This document shows, in pieces, positions 36,591 through 45,374 of a stretch of DNA of 64,000 nucleotides; positions within the stretch are counted from its first letter, which is position 1, and each line of letters begins with the position of its first letter. The stretch comes from an uncultured Woeseiaceae bacterium. Its GTDB lineage: Bacteria > Pseudomonadota > Gammaproteobacteria > Steroidobacterales > Woeseiaceae. Under the pieces are notes generated by a model, which saw nothing but the letters and a program-made list of their open reading frames with translations, was not told the origin of the DNA and searched no databases. Both the position numbers and the translations under genes were made by a program. The stretch covers positions 310,001-374,000 of the forward strand of contig CALZJH010000002.1 of NCBI GenBank assembly GCA_945787845.1. Direction: 5' to 3'.

Positions 36591-37459
36591 ACAATACCTT
36601 TCTCTACCTCGTTACGGTCCTGATCTGGGGTTCGACGTGGCTGGCGATCGAATTCCAGCTGGGTGTGGTGGCGCCGGAAGTGTCGGTGGTCTATCGCTAT
36701 TGCCTGGCTGCTTCTGTATTATTTATTTATTGTAAAATTAAAGGGTTATCGCTTGCTTTTAAAGCAAAAGATCACCTTTGGTTTGTGGCGTTGGGGCTGT
36801 TTCTCTTCTGCCTGAACTACATCCTCGCGTATCGCGCGCAGGTCCATATCACGTCGGCGCTCGCCGCGATTGCGTTCTCGATGATGCTGTGGATCAACAT
36901 CGTCCTGTCACGCCTGATTTTCGGCACGCGCGCGGGTGCGCGCGTGTTGCTGGGTGCGCTGCTCGGTATCGCCGGGATATCGATCCTGTTCGCGCCGCAA
37001 ATCGAAACGGTGTCACTGGATGACGGCGTATTCTTCGGCTCCATGCTGGCGCTGCTCGGCGCGCTGATGGCATCGTGCGGCAATATGGTGTCGCAGGCAG
37101 CGCAAAAACGGGATTTGCCCGTGGTGCAGGGCAACGCCTGGAGTATGTTCTACGGCGCCATCCTGACCGGCATCATTGCGGTTGCGGGTGGGCACGAATT
37201 CAATTTTGACGCGACATTTACGTACATTACCTCGCTGGTCTATTTGGCAATATTCGGTTCGGTTGTCGCGTTTGGCGCTTACCTGACGCTGCTCGGCAGG
37301 ATCGGAGCACACAAGGCCGGCTATGCCACGGTCATGTTCCCGGTCGTTGCGGTGGTACTGTCCATGGCGTTTGAGGGGCTGCGGCTCGACCTGGCAATCG
37401 CAACGGGCACTTCGCTGGTCCTGCTCGGGAACGTGCTGGTTCTGAAAAAAGCGGACTGA
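36587..37459 (+). CDS. EamA/DMT family transporter
   Basis: A 290-residue protein with ten transmembrane helices in two EamA repeats (LIWGSTWLAIEFQLG at the start, YLAIFGSVVAFGAYLTLL in the second half), typical of drug/metabolite exporters. The substrate is unknown. ATG at 36587 overlaps the upstream stop. The codons at about 36715-36775 are strikingly AT-rich (TTATTTATTTATTG and following), unlike the rest of the gene. Confidence 0.9.
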   Translation: MNNTFLYLVTVLIWGSTWLAIEFQLGVVAPEVSVVYRYCLAASVLFIYCKIKGLSLAFKAKDHLWFVALGLFLFCLNYILAYRAQVHITSALAAIAFSMMLWINIVLSRLIFGTRAGARVLLGALLGIAGISILFAPQIETVSLDDGVFFGSMLALLGALMASCGNMVSQAAQKRDLPVVQGNAWSMFYGAILTGIIAVAGGHEFNFDATFTYITSLVYLAIFGSVVAFGAYLTLLGRIGAHKAGYATVMFPVVAVVLSMAFEGLRLDLAIATGTSLVLLGNVLVLKKAD

Positions 37460-37475
37460 CTAAGGGAGAAATTTA

Positions 37476-38702
37476 ATGAGTGGCAGAAACCCAATCGAGG
37501 ATCTGGCCCACCTGCGGCACGAATTCGGCGAGCACGGCGGCGTCAACATGTCCGTCGAGGCGAGCTCGACCTTTACGGTGATCGATCCGGAAACCATGCC
37601 GGACCTGTTCCAGGGCCGTGCCGGCCCGGACAAGGGCTGCTATCTCTACGGGCGTCACTTCAACCCGACCGTCTTCAACCTCGGCCGGCAGATGGCTGCG
37701 CTCGAGGGTACCGAAGCCGCCTATTGCGCTGCGAGCGGCATGGGGGCGATTTCGGCCGTCATCATGTGTCTTTGCAACGCCGGCGACGAGGTGGTCGCAT
37801 CGAACGCAATTTACGGCGGCAGCTACGCGTTCCTGCACGATTTCCTGCCGGCAAAGACCGGCATACAGACGCGCTTCGTCGACATCACCGACGTCGATGC
37901 CGTGGCTGCGGCGATCACTGACAAAACCCGGCTGATCTTCACCGAGAGCGTGTCGAATCCCACCCTGCGCCTTGCCAATCTGCCGAAACTGGCGGCTGTC
38001 GCCGGCAAGAACAACATTTCCCTGGTGGTCGACAATACGTTCAGCCCGTTACTCCTGAGCCCGGCTGTGCTGGGTGCGGACGTTGTCGTCCACAGCATTA
38101 CCAAGTTCATTAGCGGCGCCTCCGATGTGATTGCCGGCGCGATCTGCGGCACGGAGGCCTTCATCGGCGAACTCATGGATCTGCATATGGGGCCGCTTAT
38201 GTTGCTCGGTCCCACGATGGATCCCACGATAGCGGCTGGCATCAGCCTGCGGATTCCTCACCTGCCGCTACGCATCAAGGCCCACAGCGAGCGAGCGCTT
38301 GCTATCACGTCGCGGTTACAGGAGTTAGGCCTCAAGGTCTGCTACCCGGGTTTGCCGGATCATCCGGATCACAAGCTGTTCGAGGAATTGCATTGCGACG
38401 AGTACGGCTATGGCGGTGTGTTCACCCTTGATGTGGGCGACGCGGAAACGGCGAATGCGCTGATGTCGTGCCTGCAGAATGAACAGCGCTTTGGGTATCT
38501 CGCGGTCAGCCTCGGGTACTTTGACACGCTGATGTCCTGCTCAGGTTCGAGCACCTCCAGTGAAATGAGCGAGGAAGACAAGGAATCGGCCGGGATCTCA
38601 CCGGGACTCCTGCGGATTTCAATCGGCTACACGGGCACGCTCGAGCAACGCTGGACGCAGCTGCTGACCGCCTTGCGGCATACGGGGCTGGTACCCGCCT
38701 AG
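37476..38702 (+). CDS. Cys/Met metabolism PLP enzyme (methionine gamma-lyase-like)
   Basis: A 408-residue trans-sulfuration-family enzyme. The PLP lysine is Lys210 in VVHSITKFISGASDVIAG. Tyr58 and Arg60 in YLYGRHFNPT bind the phosphate of the neighbouring subunit's PLP, and Asp186 in VVDNTFSP contacts the ring. The family performs gamma- or beta-elimination or replacement on sulfur amino acids. The cysteine typical of methionine gamma-lyases was not verified, so the exact reaction is open. A GGGAG site precedes ATG 37476. Confidence 0.87.
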   Translation: MSGRNPIEDLAHLRHEFGEHGGVNMSVEASSTFTVIDPETMPDLFQGRAGPDKGCYLYGRHFNPTVFNLGRQMAALEGTEAAYCAASGMGAISAVIMCLCNAGDEVVASNAIYGGSYAFLHDFLPAKTGIQTRFVDITDVDAVAAAITDKTRLIFTESVSNPTLRLANLPKLAAVAGKNNISLVVDNTFSPLLLSPAVLGADVVVHSITKFISGASDVIAGAICGTEAFIGELMDLHMGPLMLLGPTMDPTIAAGISLRIPHLPLRIKAHSERALAITSRLQELGLKVCYPGLPDHPDHKLFEELHCDEYGYGGVFTLDVGDAETANALMSCLQNEQRFGYLAVSLGYFDTLMSCSGSSTSSEMSEEDKESAGISPGLLRISIGYTGTLEQRWTQLLTALRHTGLVPA

Positions 38703-38722
38703 GGCGCGCAGGGGCTGCGTCG

Positions 38723-38740
38723 CCGCGGTTCGCACCGCGG
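38723..38740. repeat. GC-rich hairpin
   Basis: CCGCGGT, loop TCGC, ACCGCGG lies just after the lyase stop and before the methyltransferase-like gene. There is no T run, so it is at best a weak or Rho-assisted transcript end. Confidence 0.4.
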
Positions 38741-38777
38741 TCGCGATCGGGGTACAGTTACGGCCACCACAGCCGGA

Positions 38778-39449
38778 ATGCCCCGATTTGTAATGAAATT
38801 CGTCCTCCTGTTCTTGTCCGTCGTCCTGTTGGCCGTCGTTCTACGCAAGGTGTATCGCTACAAGACCCTCGCGCCGATGCTGCCTCGCAAATACAACTTC
38901 GGCAAGCGCCGTGACACCCTGCGCGAGGTCTTGCGCCTGCTGGACGAGCGCGGGGCCAGGGTCCTGCTCGAAACGGGCGTGGCGCGCATGGGGCTCGAGA
39001 AGTCCAAAGGCGACGGCGCCTCGACCATTGTTTTCGGCCTCTGGGCGAAGAACAACGATGCGCACCTGTATTCTGTCGACATTGACCCCGACGCGACCCG
39101 GCGAGCCGGTACTGCGGTCGATGCGATGGACCTCGGCGACAGCGTAACGCTCGTGACCTCGGATTCGGTGGAGTACCTCGGTGAATTCACCGATACCGTC
39201 GATTTCCTGTATCTCGACAGCTACGACTATCACAAGACCGATACGGCCATACAGAAAGCCAGCCAGGACCATCATCTCAAGGAAATCAACGCGATCGAGG
39301 GATGCCTGCACGACGACACGGTCATCCTGATTGACGACTGCGATCTTCCCAATGGCGGCAAGGGCAAGTTGGTTATTCAGTACCTGACCGAGGCCGGGTG
39401 GAAGGTCCACATGTCCGAATACCAGGTCATCATGGTGATGGATAACTAG
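38778..39449 (+). CDS. membrane-anchored methyltransferase-like protein
   Basis: A 223-residue protein with one N-terminal transmembrane helix (FVLLFLSVVLLAVVL), then a class I SAM-methyltransferase-like fold. VLLETGVARMGLE replaces the usual glycine-rich loop, HLYSVDIDPDATRR is motif II, and VDFLYLDSYDYHKTDT and TVILIDDC follow, as in Methyltransf_24-type proteins. The weak glycine loop makes SAM binding uncertain. It is followed within two bases by the sulfotransferase gene. Confidence 0.72.
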   Translation: MPRFVMKFVLLFLSVVLLAVVLRKVYRYKTLAPMLPRKYNFGKRRDTLREVLRLLDERGARVLLETGVARMGLEKSKGDGASTIVFGLWAKNNDAHLYSVDIDPDATRRAGTAVDAMDLGDSVTLVTSDSVEYLGEFTDTVDFLYLDSYDYHKTDTAIQKASQDHHLKEINAIEGCLHDDTVILIDDCDLPNGGKGKLVIQYLTEAGWKVHMSEYQVIMVMDN

Positions 39450-39451
39450 AT

Positions 39452-40255
39452 TTGTCGGTCCGATCGCTGCTGAAATCCATAGCACCGCTCCCGTTGCTGG
39501 AGCTTGTGGCCGGCCGCAAGGGGCGTGTGTTTGCTTTGGGGCCGCCGAAGTCGGGCACGACGTCGATCGCGAGTATCTTCAGGGATTATTGTCGTGCGGA
39601 TCATGAAGCGCACCGGCCGCGCACGGTTGCCGAGATGTACGGACACTTTACCGGGGAGCTGTCTGACGCCGACCTGATGGCCACGTATCGGGCCCGCGAC
39701 AAACAGCTGGTGCTCGATGTGGAGTCGAACTGCTTCCTGACGTACCGGCCGGATCTCCTGACGAAGACGTTTCCGGATTCGCAATTCATAATTGCGGTCC
39801 GCGAGCCACGCGCGTGGCTGACGTCAATCGTCGATAACAACATCAATTTCCCGCGTGACAAGAACGATGTCCTAACCCAGTGGCACCGTGTGTTTTTCGG
39901 AGAGCCAGGGCAGCAGGGAATGGCCGGCGACGAGCCGCTGGTGGGGCATGGCCTGTATCCGGTTGCAACCTACCTGGAGTACTGGACGACCACGTATGAC
40001 AAGTGCCTGAGGCTCGTACCGGAAGACCAGCGCATGGTGGTCGGTACCGGACAGATCACGGCGCGTACATCGGAAATGCTCGAGTTCGCCGGCTATTCAC
40101 CGAAGCCGGCCGATGTAGCTGCCAGTCACAAGAACAGGACGAAGGCAAAGCACGATGTCCTCGGCAGTGTCGATGAGGTGCATATCGACGCGATGCTTGA
40201 AAAGCATTGCGCCGCGTTTATAGAGCGCTTCGGTCTGGCGCAGCTCTGGCAGTAA
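39452..40255 (+). CDS. sulfotransferase family protein
   Basis: A 267-residue PAPS-dependent sulfotransferase-type protein. The 5'-phosphosulfate loop is ALGPPKSGTTSI and the 3'-phosphate site is IIAVREPRAWLTS. The acceptor could be a lipid, sugar or protein and cannot be predicted. The start is TTG at 39452, directly after the methyltransferase-like gene, and the two may modify the same molecule. The last 38 bases overlap the convergent hydrogenase protease gene. Confidence 0.85.
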   Translation: MSVRSLLKSIAPLPLLELVAGRKGRVFALGPPKSGTTSIASIFRDYCRADHEAHRPRTVAEMYGHFTGELSDADLMATYRARDKQLVLDVESNCFLTYRPDLLTKTFPDSQFIIAVREPRAWLTSIVDNNINFPRDKNDVLTQWHRVFFGEPGQQGMAGDEPLVGHGLYPVATYLEYWTTTYDKCLRLVPEDQRMVVGTGQITARTSEMLEFAGYSPKPADVAASHKNRTKAKHDVLGSVDEVHIDAMLEKHCAAFIERFGLAQLWQ

Positions 40256-40730
40256 GAACCGCCTGCCACTCAGCCGGAGACTCCTCCAGCAGGTCACTGA
40301 GAAACGACCATGCGTCGTCAAGCGCTGCCGCCCCGGTCTGACCCAGACTCTCACCCAGGCCGAACTCGCTGGCGGCGACATGCAACAAGAAGGCCTCAGG
40401 TGGTGCATCCCCCGTGGTTTCCTGGTAAACGTTCAGGAGCGCCTGCGGCGAGATGGCATGGGTCGAGAAGTTGCCGTCGTTCGAGGCCTCAATGCGCTCC
40501 ACGGCGATACCTTTCTCGATAGAGACACTCGCGTCGATGAACAGCAGCGGCGTCATGCCGTTGAAATCCATGACGTGTTCGATATTGAGTTGAAAGTCCT
40601 CGATCACAACGAGTTCGTGAAGCTGCAGGGCGCGCAGCTTTTCGGCGAGCAATGGGCCGATGCCGTCGTCACCGCGACTCACATTGCCCCACGCGAATAC
40701 AACGAGTCCGGGACTAGTCGAACTGACCAT
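40218..40730 (-). CDS. hoxW: NiFe hydrogenase maturation protease
   Basis: A 170-residue endopeptidase of the HyaD/HycI/HoxW type that trims the C-terminus of the large subunit after nickel insertion. WGNVSRGDDGIGPLL has the nickel-sensing aspartate, and ASVSIEKGIAVERI and AISPQALLNVYQETTGD follow the family pattern. It is the last gene of the hox operon. Its ATG at 40730 overlaps the hoxH stop, and its 3' end runs into the sulfotransferase gene on the other strand. Confidence 0.9.
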   Translation of the reverse strand: MVSSTSPGLVVFAWGNVSRGDDGIGPLLAEKLRALQLHELVVIEDFQLNIEHVMDFNGMTPLLFIDASVSIEKGIAVERIEASNDGNFSTHAISPQALLNVYQETTGDAPPEAFLLHVAASEFGLGESLGQTGAAALDDAWSFLSDLLEESPAEWQAVLTARAAPDRSAL

Positions 40731-42204
40731 TACTGTTTTTCTGCAGCCGATCGACGAGGTCACCGCGCTGGTCACGTAACTCGACGATCAACGGCATCTT
40801 GCCGACAGCATGCGTGGCGCACGACAGGCACGGGTCGTAGGCACGTATCGCGACCTCGATATTGTTCAGTAGCGGTTCGGTCAGTTCCTTGCCGTTCAGG
40901 TACTGGCTGGCCACTCGGCGAATCGACTCATTCATTGCCTGGTTGTTGTTCGTTGTCGATACGATGAGGTTGGCTTTCTTGACGAGATCGTTGTCGTCGA
41001 CTTCGTAGTGGTGGATCAGGGTACCGCGCGTCGCTTCGATCACGCCGATCCCGGTGCCCGTGCGCTTCTGGTCGCGGTTGATCAGGTCCGTGCCGCGAAT
41101 ATCCGGATCAAGCAACAGCTCGCGAATCTTCTCGGCGCAATGCAGCAACTCGATCATCCTGGCCCAGTGATAGGCCAGAGGCGCATGCAGCAGGCCGCTG
41201 CTGTCGCTGCTGTGATCCTTGAACAGGAGACGTTCCTCTTCGGCCAGCGGCGAGTCGATGTAGTCGCAGTTGTTAACGCGAGCCAATGGTCCGACCCGGT
41301 ACCAGCCCGCGTCTTTTCCGAGTTCTGTCAGGAACGGGAACTTCATGTAGCTCCAGTTCTTCACTTCCTCGCGGATGCGCTCGCGATATTCCTGGTCGCT
41401 GACCTGATCGAAAATAATATTGCCCATCGAGTCGCGCGCACGGAGCTTGCCGTCATAAAGTTCCAGCGCGCCATCGGGCCTGACAAGGCTCAGGTAGTTC
41501 GACGGCATGGTGCCGAACTCGCAGCTCATGGGCTGGTTCGACAGGTGGTAGTCACGCGACAGCTTGACTGCCGCCTTCGCCCACTCGGTGACGTCATCGA
41601 TATCGGCCAGCAATGCGTCACGCTCGGCGGCCGAAATGCGCTTGTTCATGCCGCCGGGCACGGCGCCCGTGCCGTGAATACGCTTGCCGCAAATGGCCCG
41701 AATGACTTCCTGGCCGTACTTGCGGAGCTTGACGCCCTGCAGCGCGATCTCCGGGTGCGCCTCGATGACGCCCACGATGTTGCGCTTCTTCATGTCGCTC
41801 TCAAAACCGAACAACAGGTCCGGCGAAGACAAGTGGAAGAAATGCAGTGCGTGGCTTTGCAGTATCTGGCCAAAGTGAACGAGTTCACGCAGCTTCCGCG
41901 CCGTAGGGGTCAGTCGCTCGGCGCCAACGATGCGATCGATCGCCTTGCCGGCTGCGAGGTGGTGGCTCACGGGGCAGATCCCGCAAAGACGTTGCACCAC
42001 GACCGGTACATCCCAGTAGGGCCGGCCCTGGATGAAACGTTCGAAGCCGCGGAACTCGACGATGTGCAGGCGTGCTTCCCTGATGACGTTGTCGTCGTCG
42101 GCCAGCAGCGTGACCTTGCCGTGTCCCTCAACACGTGAGACCGGCTCGATCACGACGCGTTTGAGGCCTTTGCGGGTGGTGCTGGTTGCGGTTGCTTTAG
42201 TCAT
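40714..42204 (-). CDS. hoxH: NAD-reducing NiFe hydrogenase large subunit HoxH
   Basis: A 496-residue catalytic subunit holding the NiFe(CN)2CO centre. The L1 motif RLCGICPVSHH has Cys74 and Cys77; the L2 motif DPCLSCATH has Cys459 and Cys462. The protein continues 31 residues beyond His465, the tail that HoxW would remove. Motifs and gene order place it in group 3d (bidirectional, NAD-linked). The ATG at 42204 is 12 bases after the fused hoxUY gene. Confidence 0.95.
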   Translation of the reverse strand: MTKATATSTTRKGLKRVVIEPVSRVEGHGKVTLLADDDNVIREARLHIVEFRGFERFIQGRPYWDVPVVVQRLCGICPVSHHLAAGKAIDRIVGAERLTPTARKLRELVHFGQILQSHALHFFHLSSPDLLFGFESDMKKRNIVGVIEAHPEIALQGVKLRKYGQEVIRAICGKRIHGTGAVPGGMNKRISAAERDALLADIDDVTEWAKAAVKLSRDYHLSNQPMSCEFGTMPSNYLSLVRPDGALELYDGKLRARDSMGNIIFDQVSDQEYRERIREEVKNWSYMKFPFLTELGKDAGWYRVGPLARVNNCDYIDSPLAEEERLLFKDHSSDSSGLLHAPLAYHWARMIELLHCAEKIRELLLDPDIRGTDLINRDQKRTGTGIGVIEATRGTLIHHYEVDDNDLVKKANLIVSTTNNNQAMNESIRRVASQYLNGKELTEPLLNNIEVAIRAYDPCLSCATHAVGKMPLIVELRDQRGDLVDRLQKNSNGQFD

Positions 42205-42216
42205 AGGTTCCAGGCC

Positions 42217-43482
42217 TTAGTCGTAATACGTCAGGTCGTAAGGAAGATCGGGCGCGCGCCCTTCAACGATATCATTCAGAATCTGCCAGAAGGCGTCGGC
42301 GGGCGGCGGGCAACCCGGCAGGAAGAAGTCGACTTTCACGACCTCGTGAATCGGGCTGACATTTTCGAGGATATGCGGCAATTCGTCGTCAGTCGGGATC
42401 TGCGGGTTTTCGACGCCTACGTTATCGATGTAGGACTCTTCGAGCAATTCACGCACGTCAATGGAGTTGCGCAATGCCGGTACACCGCCACTCATGGCAC
42501 AGGCCCCGACCGCGATCAGGACTTTGCAGCTTCGGCGGAATTCGCGCAGGGTCTCGATGTTCTCGGTATTACAGACGCCACCTTCCACGAGCCCGATATC
42601 GACCTCCGCAGAGCAGGTCTTTATGTCGTTGATGGGAGACCGGTCGAATTCGATGTGCTCAACGAGTTCGACGATGCGCTCGTCAATATCCAGAAAGGAC
42701 ATGTGGCAACCAAAGCAGCCCGCGAGCGAGCAGGTCGCAACCGATACCTTCTCGCCGGGCTCCTTGACGAGTTCAGGCAGCGTCGACGGGGATATCTTGT
42801 TGCTGTGAACCTGCCGCTTGTCGTAATCGCGCTGGCCAATCGGCTTCGTGAATGCCTGGCGCTTCTTGATGATGCAACCTACGGGACAGACATTGGCCGC
42901 GGCATCGTTGACGCTCAGGCCGGAATCTTTCAATAAACCGGTGTCCGAGTTGATCGCCAGGCCCTTGTTATTCGAACGCCCGGTGATGCAGAAGAGGTCC
43001 TTGCCGTCCGTATCGCGCGAGGCGCGTACACAGAGCTCGCAGTAGATGCAGCGGTCGCGGTTCAACAGGATGTCGGGATGGCTGGCGTCGGTTTCCCGTC
43101 CGGCCGTGAAGTTGGGGAAGATCAGGGCCGTCATTCCGAGCTTGTAGGCCTGGTCCTGGAGCACGCAGTTTCCGCTGTGCTCGCAGGACGGGCAGTGATG
43201 GTTCCCTTCGATGAACAGCATCTGCGCGAGCGCGCGGCGTTCTGAATTGAGTTCCTCGGTATTGCTGACCACCACCATGCCGTCAGTGGCCGGCGTGGTG
43301 CAGCTGCTTACCTGGCGACCATCGATCTTGCAGGTGCACATTTTGCAGCTGCCGTTGGCCTCATAGTCCGGGTGGTAGCACAGGTGCGGAATGGCGACCC
43401 CGGCATCTTCTGCCGCCTGCATAACGGTCTGGCCCTGCGCAAAAGGAATGGACTGTCCATCGATATGAATTCTGCCTGTCAT
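42217..43482 (-). CDS. fused HoxU-HoxY: diaphorase ferredoxin subunit plus hydrogenase small subunit
   Basis: One 421-residue frame joining two normally separate hydrogenase subunits. Residues 1-215 are HoxU: a [2Fe-2S] domain with Cys35, 46, 49 and 61, a His96/Cys97/100/106 cluster site and ferredoxin cysteines 145, 148, 151, 199 and 203. After a linker of about 30 residues, residues 245-421 are HoxY, with proximal [4Fe-4S] ligands Cys256, Cys259, Cys328 and Cys391 in CFGCHMSFLDID, GACAMSGG and PGCPPPADAFW. Electrons from HoxH would pass along a single polypeptide to HoxF. It overlaps hoxF by one base. Confidence 0.92.
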   Translation of the reverse strand: MTGRIHIDGQSIPFAQGQTVMQAAEDAGVAIPHLCYHPDYEANGSCKMCTCKIDGRQVSSCTTPATDGMVVVSNTEELNSERRALAQMLFIEGNHHCPSCEHSGNCVLQDQAYKLGMTALIFPNFTAGRETDASHPDILLNRDRCIYCELCVRASRDTDGKDLFCITGRSNNKGLAINSDTGLLKDSGLSVNDAAANVCPVGCIIKKRQAFTKPIGQRDYDKRQVHSNKISPSTLPELVKEPGEKVSVATCSLAGCFGCHMSFLDIDERIVELVEHIEFDRSPINDIKTCSAEVDIGLVEGGVCNTENIETLREFRRSCKVLIAVGACAMSGGVPALRNSIDVRELLEESYIDNVGVENPQIPTDDELPHILENVSPIHEVVKVDFFLPGCPPPADAFWQILNDIVEGRAPDLPYDLTYYD

Positions 43483-45245
43483 CAGCTTTGCGCCTCTTCA
43501 GCCACGATCTGCCGCGATCTCTCGATTGCCGCCTCAACGTCAAAGGCGGGCTTGTACTCAACGTCGTCCATGCGCTGCCTGAATGCCTCGGGAAACTTTT
43601 CATAGGTTGTCAGGATCGGAACAGCGGCACTCTGCCCCAGGCCGCAATGGCTGGCCTGTGTCATCAGCTTGTTCAGGCGCTGCATTTGCTCGATGTCGAG
43701 ACGCGCGCCATGCCCGGCCGCGATCTTCTCAGCCATGTTGGCCATCAATTTGGTTCCGACCCGACATGGAGTGCAGAAGCCACAGCTCTCATGGGCAAAA
43801 AAGTCGGTGAAATTCTGGGCCACGTCGAGCATGTCTCGGGAATGATCGAAGATCATGAACGAGCCGCCGGTGTTCGAATCGTCGAACGAGAGCTCGCGCT
43901 CCGTTTCGTGGGAAGCCAGCAGCGTGCCCCCGGGTCCGCCCACCTGGATAGCCTGGACGTCCTCGGCGCCGCAGGCCTGCAGCGCTTCGCCAACGGTCGT
44001 GCCGACCGGCATTTCATAAATGCCCGGTGAACGGCAGTCACCGCTGATGCTCAGGAGCTTCCAGCCGCGCTTTGCATCGTCCTGCTTGAAGAATCCGGGT
44101 CCGTCAGCTGCGATACCGGCCGCATACGCGAAGGTCTCGACGTTGTTGACCACGGTCGGGCAGCCACGGTAGCCATGAGTAACAGGGAAGGGCGGGCGTA
44201 TTCTCGGTATGCCGCGCTTGCCTTCCAGCGACTCGATGAGCGCGGATTCTTCGCCGCAAACGTAGGAGCCGGCGCCCATGACGATCTCGATATCGAAGTG
44301 AATGCCATGGTGCCCGCAAATATTGCGTCCCAGCTTGCCGGAGTCCCGACGGCGTTGCAGCCGTCTGTCGAGGCGTTCGCGCAGGAACTCGTACTCATGG
44401 CGCAGGTAAATGAATCCTTTCCGGGCACCAATCGTAATGCCACACACGGTCATGCCTTCGATGACGTTACAGCCTTCACAGTTGAGAAGGGCGCGGTCTT
44501 TGAACGTGCCGGGTTCGCCTTCGTCGGCATTGCATATGACGTAGCGTTCACCGGCCCCGGCCGAGCGACAGATGTCCCATTTCCGATGCGTCGGGAACCC
44601 GGCGCCGCCACAGCCACGCAGGCCGGCAGCTTCAAGCTCCGCAATGACACCGTCGGCTCCCAGTTCGATGGCGCGCTCGATCGCCGCGCCGCGTTGTACC
44701 GTCATATTTAGCAGAGGGCCCTTCCTGCGGATCGCGTCATTGATGACGAACCACTCAAGCGGCCAGTCCTCGAGCGGCGTGCCCGCCCTGATCAACGCCG
44801 CCATTTCATGTGCGCGTTCAATGTCGACGCGATCGATGGCTATACCATTGACAAGGACTCCGGGGCCACGCTCGCACAGGCCCGTGCAGGACGTGAAGTC
44901 CACGGTGGCCAGGCCGTCTTTCTCCGGGACGCCCGGCTCGACGCCGAGTTCTTCGCACAAGACCGCTGCGCTCTCGCGACTCCCGAGCATGTGGTCGGTG
45001 ATGCTGTCACTGAAGTAGATGTCGTAGCCCCCGCGCGGCGTGTTGTGCAGGAAGCTGTAGAAGTCGATCAGTGCATGAATTTTCGTCCGTGGAAGATTCA
45101 GGCTTTCGGCCACAATGTCGATGTCGGTCGCCTTGATGTGGTTCTGAGCGAGCTGCAGCTTGCGGAGGATCTGCAGCACCATGCGTGGGTCGCGGCGATA
45201 GGCGGCCAACTGTTCGCGTACAACAGCATCAGATTCAGAGGTCAA
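43482..45245 (-). CDS. hoxF: NAD-reducing hydrogenase diaphorase subunit HoxF
   Basis: A 587-residue NuoE-NuoF fusion-type subunit that exchanges electrons with NAD(H). The N-terminal 150 residues are NuoE-like, but only one cysteine pair (Cys120, Cys124) is kept; the first pair is replaced by Ser79 and Asp84. The NuoF-like part has the FMN/NADH loop LRGCGGAGFPTHRKW, with Cys where Arg is usual, NADEGEPGTFKDR, GAGSYVCGEESALIESLEG, and the [4Fe-4S] motif SCGFCTPCRVGT with the distant Cys in SHCGLGQS. The start is TTG at 45245, with an AAGGG site. Confidence 0.94.
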   Translation of the reverse strand: MTSESDAVVREQLAAYRRDPRMVLQILRKLQLAQNHIKATDIDIVAESLNLPRTKIHALIDFYSFLHNTPRGGYDIYFSDSITDHMLGSRESAAVLCEELGVEPGVPEKDGLATVDFTSCTGLCERGPGVLVNGIAIDRVDIERAHEMAALIRAGTPLEDWPLEWFVINDAIRRKGPLLNMTVQRGAAIERAIELGADGVIAELEAAGLRGCGGAGFPTHRKWDICRSAGAGERYVICNADEGEPGTFKDRALLNCEGCNVIEGMTVCGITIGARKGFIYLRHEYEFLRERLDRRLQRRRDSGKLGRNICGHHGIHFDIEIVMGAGSYVCGEESALIESLEGKRGIPRIRPPFPVTHGYRGCPTVVNNVETFAYAAGIAADGPGFFKQDDAKRGWKLLSISGDCRSPGIYEMPVGTTVGEALQACGAEDVQAIQVGGPGGTLLASHETERELSFDDSNTGGSFMIFDHSRDMLDVAQNFTDFFAHESCGFCTPCRVGTKLMANMAEKIAAGHGARLDIEQMQRLNKLMTQASHCGLGQSAAVPILTTYEKFPEAFRQRMDDVEYKPAFDVEAAIERSRQIVAEEAQS

Positions 45246-45303
45246 TTGCGTGCCCTTTACAAGAGGTGGGTGTGCCTTAAGGCGAATGTTATGCCCGCTA
45301 TTC

Positions 45304-45333
45304 TTGGCGCCTACTGTGGAAACCCGCTATATT
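45304..45333 (+). promoter_or_regulatory. sigma-70-like promoter
   Basis: TTGGCG at 45304-45309 and TATATT at 45328-45333, with an 18-base spacer, lie 41 bases before the DUF1304 gene and diverge from hoxF. Confidence 0.55.
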
Positions 45334-45374
45334 CGAGCGGCTCTCCCAGCGTCGATTTCCGGAGAATCCGACCC

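Noticed and set aside
42740..42790. hoxUY fusion as a simple sequencing frameshift
   Set aside because: The frame is continuous, the linker codons look normal and both halves are complete with all cluster cysteines, so a single-base error is unlikely, though reads should be checked.
45246..45303. sigma-54 promoter for hoxF
   Set aside because: A GGCAC string is present, but the GC element is not at the required ten-base spacing.
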